The notes under the pieces: model-generated
The model's database searches: none
The model's input: the letters and a program-made list of their open reading frames with translations, nothing else
Told to the model about the DNA's origin: nothing
Translations under genes and position numbers: made by a program
Assembly (NCBI GenBank): GCA_902540595.1
Contig: CACBNI010000002.1
Coordinates: 1-64,000 of the forward strand
Length of the DNA: 64,000 bases
Direction of reading: 5' to 3'
Origin: an uncultured Pelagibacteraceae bacterium
GTDB lineage: Bacteria; Pseudomonadota; Alphaproteobacteria; Pelagibacterales; Pelagibacteraceae
Shown: piece after piece, positions 60,662 to 64,000 of the stretch
How the letters are laid out: each line of letters opens with the position of its first letter
Numbering within the stretch: position 1 is the first letter of the stretch

Positions 60662-62047
60662 TTGAACTTAATATTATTTATATTTATAGTTTTACTAGGC
60701 TTTACAAGTTATTATTTTGGAAGAAAAAAAGCATACACAATTCAATCAACTAATAAAAGATTAACCGCACTCCCACAATTTTACGGATATTATCTTGCTA
60801 TATGGTGCGCTATTCCAGCATTTATTATTTATTCCTTATGGGCAATTTTTGAACCAACAATCGTAAAATTACTAATTTTAAGTGATTATGCAAATCAAGG
60901 TTATCTAGATGATGAACTAAATCTAATTTATGAAAAAACGAAAGCACTTTCCCGTGGTCAATTTACAGGAGAGGTTACATCTTTTATACAAACTTCTTCA
61001 GAAAAATATTTAAATCTTCGTTCAATTGCTCAAAGCTCAAAAGTTGTTATAGTTTTATGTATTATTATTGCCTCTGTAGCTTATGCGTACAAAAGAATCT
61101 CATCGAATAATCGAACGAGAGAACCAGTAGAAAAGTTTTTTAATGCTGTTTTATTTACTGCTTCTTTAGCTGCAATTTTAACTACTGTTGGAATTGTCTT
61201 TTCATTAATATTTCAAACAATAGATTTTTTTAAAGTAATCCCTTTGTTTGATTTTGTTTTTGGAACTCATTGGTATCCTGCAAAAGCTTTTGTAAGAGAC
61301 TCATCTGAAGCATTAGATCCAACAATGTATTCAGATACTTTTGGCGCAGTTCCAATTTTTGCAGGTACTTTTTTTATAGCTTTCATTGCTATGTGTGTAG
61401 CTATACCGATTGGTCTAATGAGTGGAATATATTTAGCTGAATATGCATCATATAAAGTAAGACAATATGCTAAACCTTTGATAGAAATTTTAGCTGGAAT
61501 ACCAACAGTGGTTTATGGTTTTTTTGCAGCTTTAACTGTTGGACCATTTTTAAAAGATATAGGAACAGCAATGGGACTAGAAGTATCTGCTGAGAGTGCT
61601 CTTGCTGCTGGTGGAGTGATGGGGATTATGATTATTCCATTTATATCAAGTCTTAGTGACGATGTTATTACAAGTGTTCCTCAAAGTCTTAGAGATGGAA
61701 GTTATGCCATGGGTGCAACTAAATCAGAGACAATTAAAAAAGTTATTTTTCCTGCAGCCTTACCTGGAATTGTTGGATCAATATTATTAGGTGTTTCAAG
61801 AGCAATAGGTGAAACAATGATTGTAGTGATGGCATCTGGATTAGCTGCGAACTTAACTTTAAACCCACTAGAGTCTACGTCAACAATTACTGCACAAATT
61901 GTTGTCATTTTAATTGGCGACCAAGCATTCGGAGATCCAAAAACACAAGCTGCATTTGCTTTAGGAATGTCATTATTTATAGTGACTTTGTGTTTAAACA
62001 TTGTTGCTTTAAGAGTAGTTAAAAAATATAGAGAAAAATATGAATAA
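60662..62047 (+). CDS. pstC: Phosphate ABC transporter permease PstC
   Basis: AIPIGLMSGIYLAEYASYKVRQYAKPLIEILAGIPTVVYGFFAALTVGPF; TTG start. Confidence 0.93.
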   Translation: MNLILFIFIVLLGFTSYYFGRKKAYTIQSTNKRLTALPQFYGYYLAIWCAIPAFIIYSLWAIFEPTIVKLLILSDYANQGYLDDELNLIYEKTKALSRGQFTGEVTSFIQTSSEKYLNLRSIAQSSKVVIVLCIIIASVAYAYKRISSNNRTREPVEKFFNAVLFTASLAAILTTVGIVFSLIFQTIDFFKVIPLFDFVFGTHWYPAKAFVRDSSEALDPTMYSDTFGAVPIFAGTFFIAFIAMCVAIPIGLMSGIYLAEYASYKVRQYAKPLIEILAGIPTVVYGFFAALTVGPFLKDIGTAMGLEVSAESALAAGGVMGIMIIPFISSLSDDVITSVPQSLRDGSYAMGATKSETIKKVIFPAALPGIVGSILLGVSRAIGETMIVVMASGLAANLTLNPLESTSTITAQIVVILIGDQAFGDPKTQAAFALGMSLFIVTLCLNIVALRVVKKYREKYE

Positions 62048-63308
62048 AAATAAAGAAAAACTGTTAGCAAAAAGATATTCCTCAGAAAAAAGATTTCAGT
62101 TTTTAGGTAAAAGTGCAATTTTTATGGCACTTTTGTTTTTGGCAATTTTTATATTTAAAATTTTTTCAACCGGTTATACCGCTTTTCAAAAAACTTGGTT
62201 GATAGTGCCTGTCAATTTTGATGCTGAAACTATGTATTTAGATGCTAATCCGTCCAAAGAGGATTTGGAAGACGCTGATTATTTTGAAATATCACTCCAG
62301 TCAATGTTTAACTTAGATAAAAATGCAAATGAGAAACAACAAAATGAATTAAAAAAAATGGTTTCTTATTTCTTTGAAAGAGAAATTAAACAAGAATTGA
62401 TTAATGATCCAAGTTTACTGGGAAAAACAAAAGATGTTTATATCACTGCATCAGATGATTTGGACCAGGTATTTAAAGGAAATTACCCAAGAGACCTACC
62501 TGAAAACCAAAGAAGAGTTACCGATTATCAATTAAAAATTTTTGATCAACTTGTAGAACAAGGAAAAGTAGAGAGTAAATTTAATTTAAGTTTTTTTACT
62601 TATCCAGACTCTCGTGAAGCTGAGTTAGCTGGTATTGCAAGTTCGTTTATGGGATCAATATTTTCAATTTTAGTTTGTTTAGCTATTGCTTTTCCTGTGG
62701 CTGTTTTAGCAGCAATATACTTAGAAGAATTTGCCCCTAAAAATAGATTTACAGATTTTATCGAGGTAAATATTAATAATTTAGCAGCAGTACCATCTAT
62801 TGTATTTGGTCTTTTAGGTTTGGGAATTTTATTAGCAGTGTTTCAATTACCAAGGTCAACTCCTTTAGTTGGAGGAATAACCTTATCTTTGATGACTTTG
62901 CCAACGATTATTATTGCTTGTAGAGCGTCTTTAAAAGCAGTGCCACCAAGCATAAGAGAAGCAGCTCTAGCGATGGGAGCTAGTCGTATGCAAACCACAA
63001 TGCATCATACTGTACCTCTGTCAATGCCAGGTACGCTGTCTGGGACCATTATTGGATTAGCTCAAGCATTGGGTGAAACAGCACCATTAATATTAATTGG
63101 TATGGTCGCTTTTGTAAACACTATCCCTGGCTCACCAATGGACCCTGCTGCAAGTCTACCTGTTCAAATTTATATTTGGGCTGAAAGTGCTGAGAGGGGA
63201 TTTGTTGAAAAAGTTTCAGCTTGTATAATGGTTTTACTTGGTTTTTTAATAGTTATGAATTTGTTCGCACAAATAATAAGACATAAATTTGAAAAAAAAT
63301 GGAGTTAA
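62040..63308 (+). CDS. pstA: Phosphate ABC transporter permease PstA
   Basis: [55 protein letters not shown]. Confidence 0.93.
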   Translation: MNKNKEKLLAKRYSSEKRFQFLGKSAIFMALLFLAIFIFKIFSTGYTAFQKTWLIVPVNFDAETMYLDANPSKEDLEDADYFEISLQSMFNLDKNANEKQQNELKKMVSYFFEREIKQELINDPSLLGKTKDVYITASDDLDQVFKGNYPRDLPENQRRVTDYQLKIFDQLVEQGKVESKFNLSFFTYPDSREAELAGIASSFMGSIFSILVCLAIAFPVAVLAAIYLEEFAPKNRFTDFIEVNINNLAAVPSIVFGLLGLGILLAVFQLPRSTPLVGGITLSLMTLPTIIIACRASLKAVPPSIREAALAMGASRMQTTMHHTVPLSMPGTLSGTIIGLAQALGETAPLILIGMVAFVNTIPGSPMDPAASLPVQIYIWAESAERGFVEKVSACIMVLLGFLIVMNLFAQIIRHKFEKKWS

Positions 63309-63309
63309 T

Positions 63310-64000
63310 ATGATTAAGATTAGTGCAAAAAATGTTGATGTTTTTTATGGAAAAAAACAAGCTTTGTTTAATATAAATTTAGAAATAGAGGAAAATCAGG
63401 TGACAGCCTTAATTGGACCATCGGGATGTGGTAAATCTACTTTTTTAAGATGCTTAAATAGAATGAATGATGTAATCGATATATGTAAGGTTCAAGGAGA
63501 GATAGTTATAAATGATTTTAATATAAACGATAAAGGGTGTGACGTAGTAAGATTGCGAGAAAAAATTGGAATGGTTTTTCAAAAACCAAATCCATTTCCA
63601 AAAACATTATACGAAAATATTTCTTATGGTCCTACAATCCATGGTATGGCTCAATCAAAACAAGAAATGGACGAAATAGTTGAGACAAGTTTAAAAAAAG
63701 CTGCGCTCTGGGAAGAAGTAAAAGATAGACTTCATGAACCTGGAACAGGTTTGTCAGGTGGCCAGCAACAACGGTTATGTATAGCAAGAGCTATTTCGGT
63801 ACAACCGGAGGTAATCTTAATGGACGAGCCTTGCTCAGCATTAGACCCAATTGCAACAGCTCAAATTGAGGAGTTAATTGATGAATTAAAGAAAGAACAT
63901 ACAATAATTATAGTTACTCACTCTATGGCTCAAGCAGCAAGAGTATCTCAAAATACTGGTTTCTTTCACTTAGGAGAATTGATAGAACATGGATCAACAG
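63310..64000 (+). CDS. pstB: Phosphate ABC transporter ATPase PstB, 3' truncated by window edge
   Basis: Not in the ORF track. Own translation from ATG 63310: [90 protein letters not shown]; open to the window end. Confidence 0.95.
   Translation, partial: MIKISAKNVDVFYGKKQALFNINLEIEENQVTALIGPSGCGKSTFLRCLNRMNDVIDICKVQGEIVINDFNINDKGCDVVRLREKIGMVFQKPNPFPKTLYENISYGPTIHGMAQSKQEMDEIVETSLKKAALWEEVKDRLHEPGTGLSGGQQQRLCIARAISVQPEVILMDEPCSALDPIATAQIEELIDELKKEHTIIIVTHSMAQAARVSQNTGFFHLGELIEHGST

Noticed and set aside
61702-62118. 138-aa minus-strand ORF antisense to the pstC/pstA junction
   Set aside because: Overlaps two conserved permease genes; translation lacks family motifs.
1-64000. CRISPR array, prophage, IS element, toxin-antitoxin or defence island
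   Set aside because: No spaced direct-repeat array, integrase/transposase, phage structural gene or defence-type protein seen; the window is housekeeping plus the phosphate/lipid locus.

Overview
This window is AT-rich, gene-dense DNA with the gene content and style of a SAR11/Pelagibacterales-type marine alphaproteobacterium. That identification is inference from protein families, gene order and compactness; no search was run. Most of it is housekeeping: rnj-proS-lolCD-dnaE, rpsB-tsf-frr-uppS-cdsA-dxr-bamA-skp-fabZ-lpxD-lpxA-lpxI-lpxB, gltX, lexA, trpCDGE, tpiA-secG-pyrG-kdsA-eno-ftsB-lipA, ispDF/pgpA/cinA, ntrYX-trkAH, an aapJQMP-type amino-acid ABC transporter, three tRNAs, valS and ilvD. 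The right-hand ~11 kb looks like a phosphate-stress island: a diacylglycerol-kinase-family gene, a PlcP-like metallophosphoesterase, an Agt-like glycosyltransferase, OlsA/OlsB-like acyltransferases, phoR, an unknown secreted protein and pstSCAB (pstB truncated). The main signals are: (i) candidate 11-bp-phased PhoB-type repeats in several intergenic regions of that island; (ii) an H-type pseudoknot-capable rpsB leader ending next to the start codon; (iii) a perfect GTTC-N7-GTTC LexA box upstream of lexA; (iv) two abutting perfect palindromic elements upstream of aapJ; (v) an exact inverted repeat bracketing a XRE regulator; (vi) an NtrX with no GAFTGA and a Walker B DE->DQ change; (vii) genes missing from conserved alphaproteobacterial neighbourhoods (pyrH, rseP, gltA/comEC/moaC-moeA, pdh, ntrBC). 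No CRISPR array, prophage, IS element or rRNA was found.
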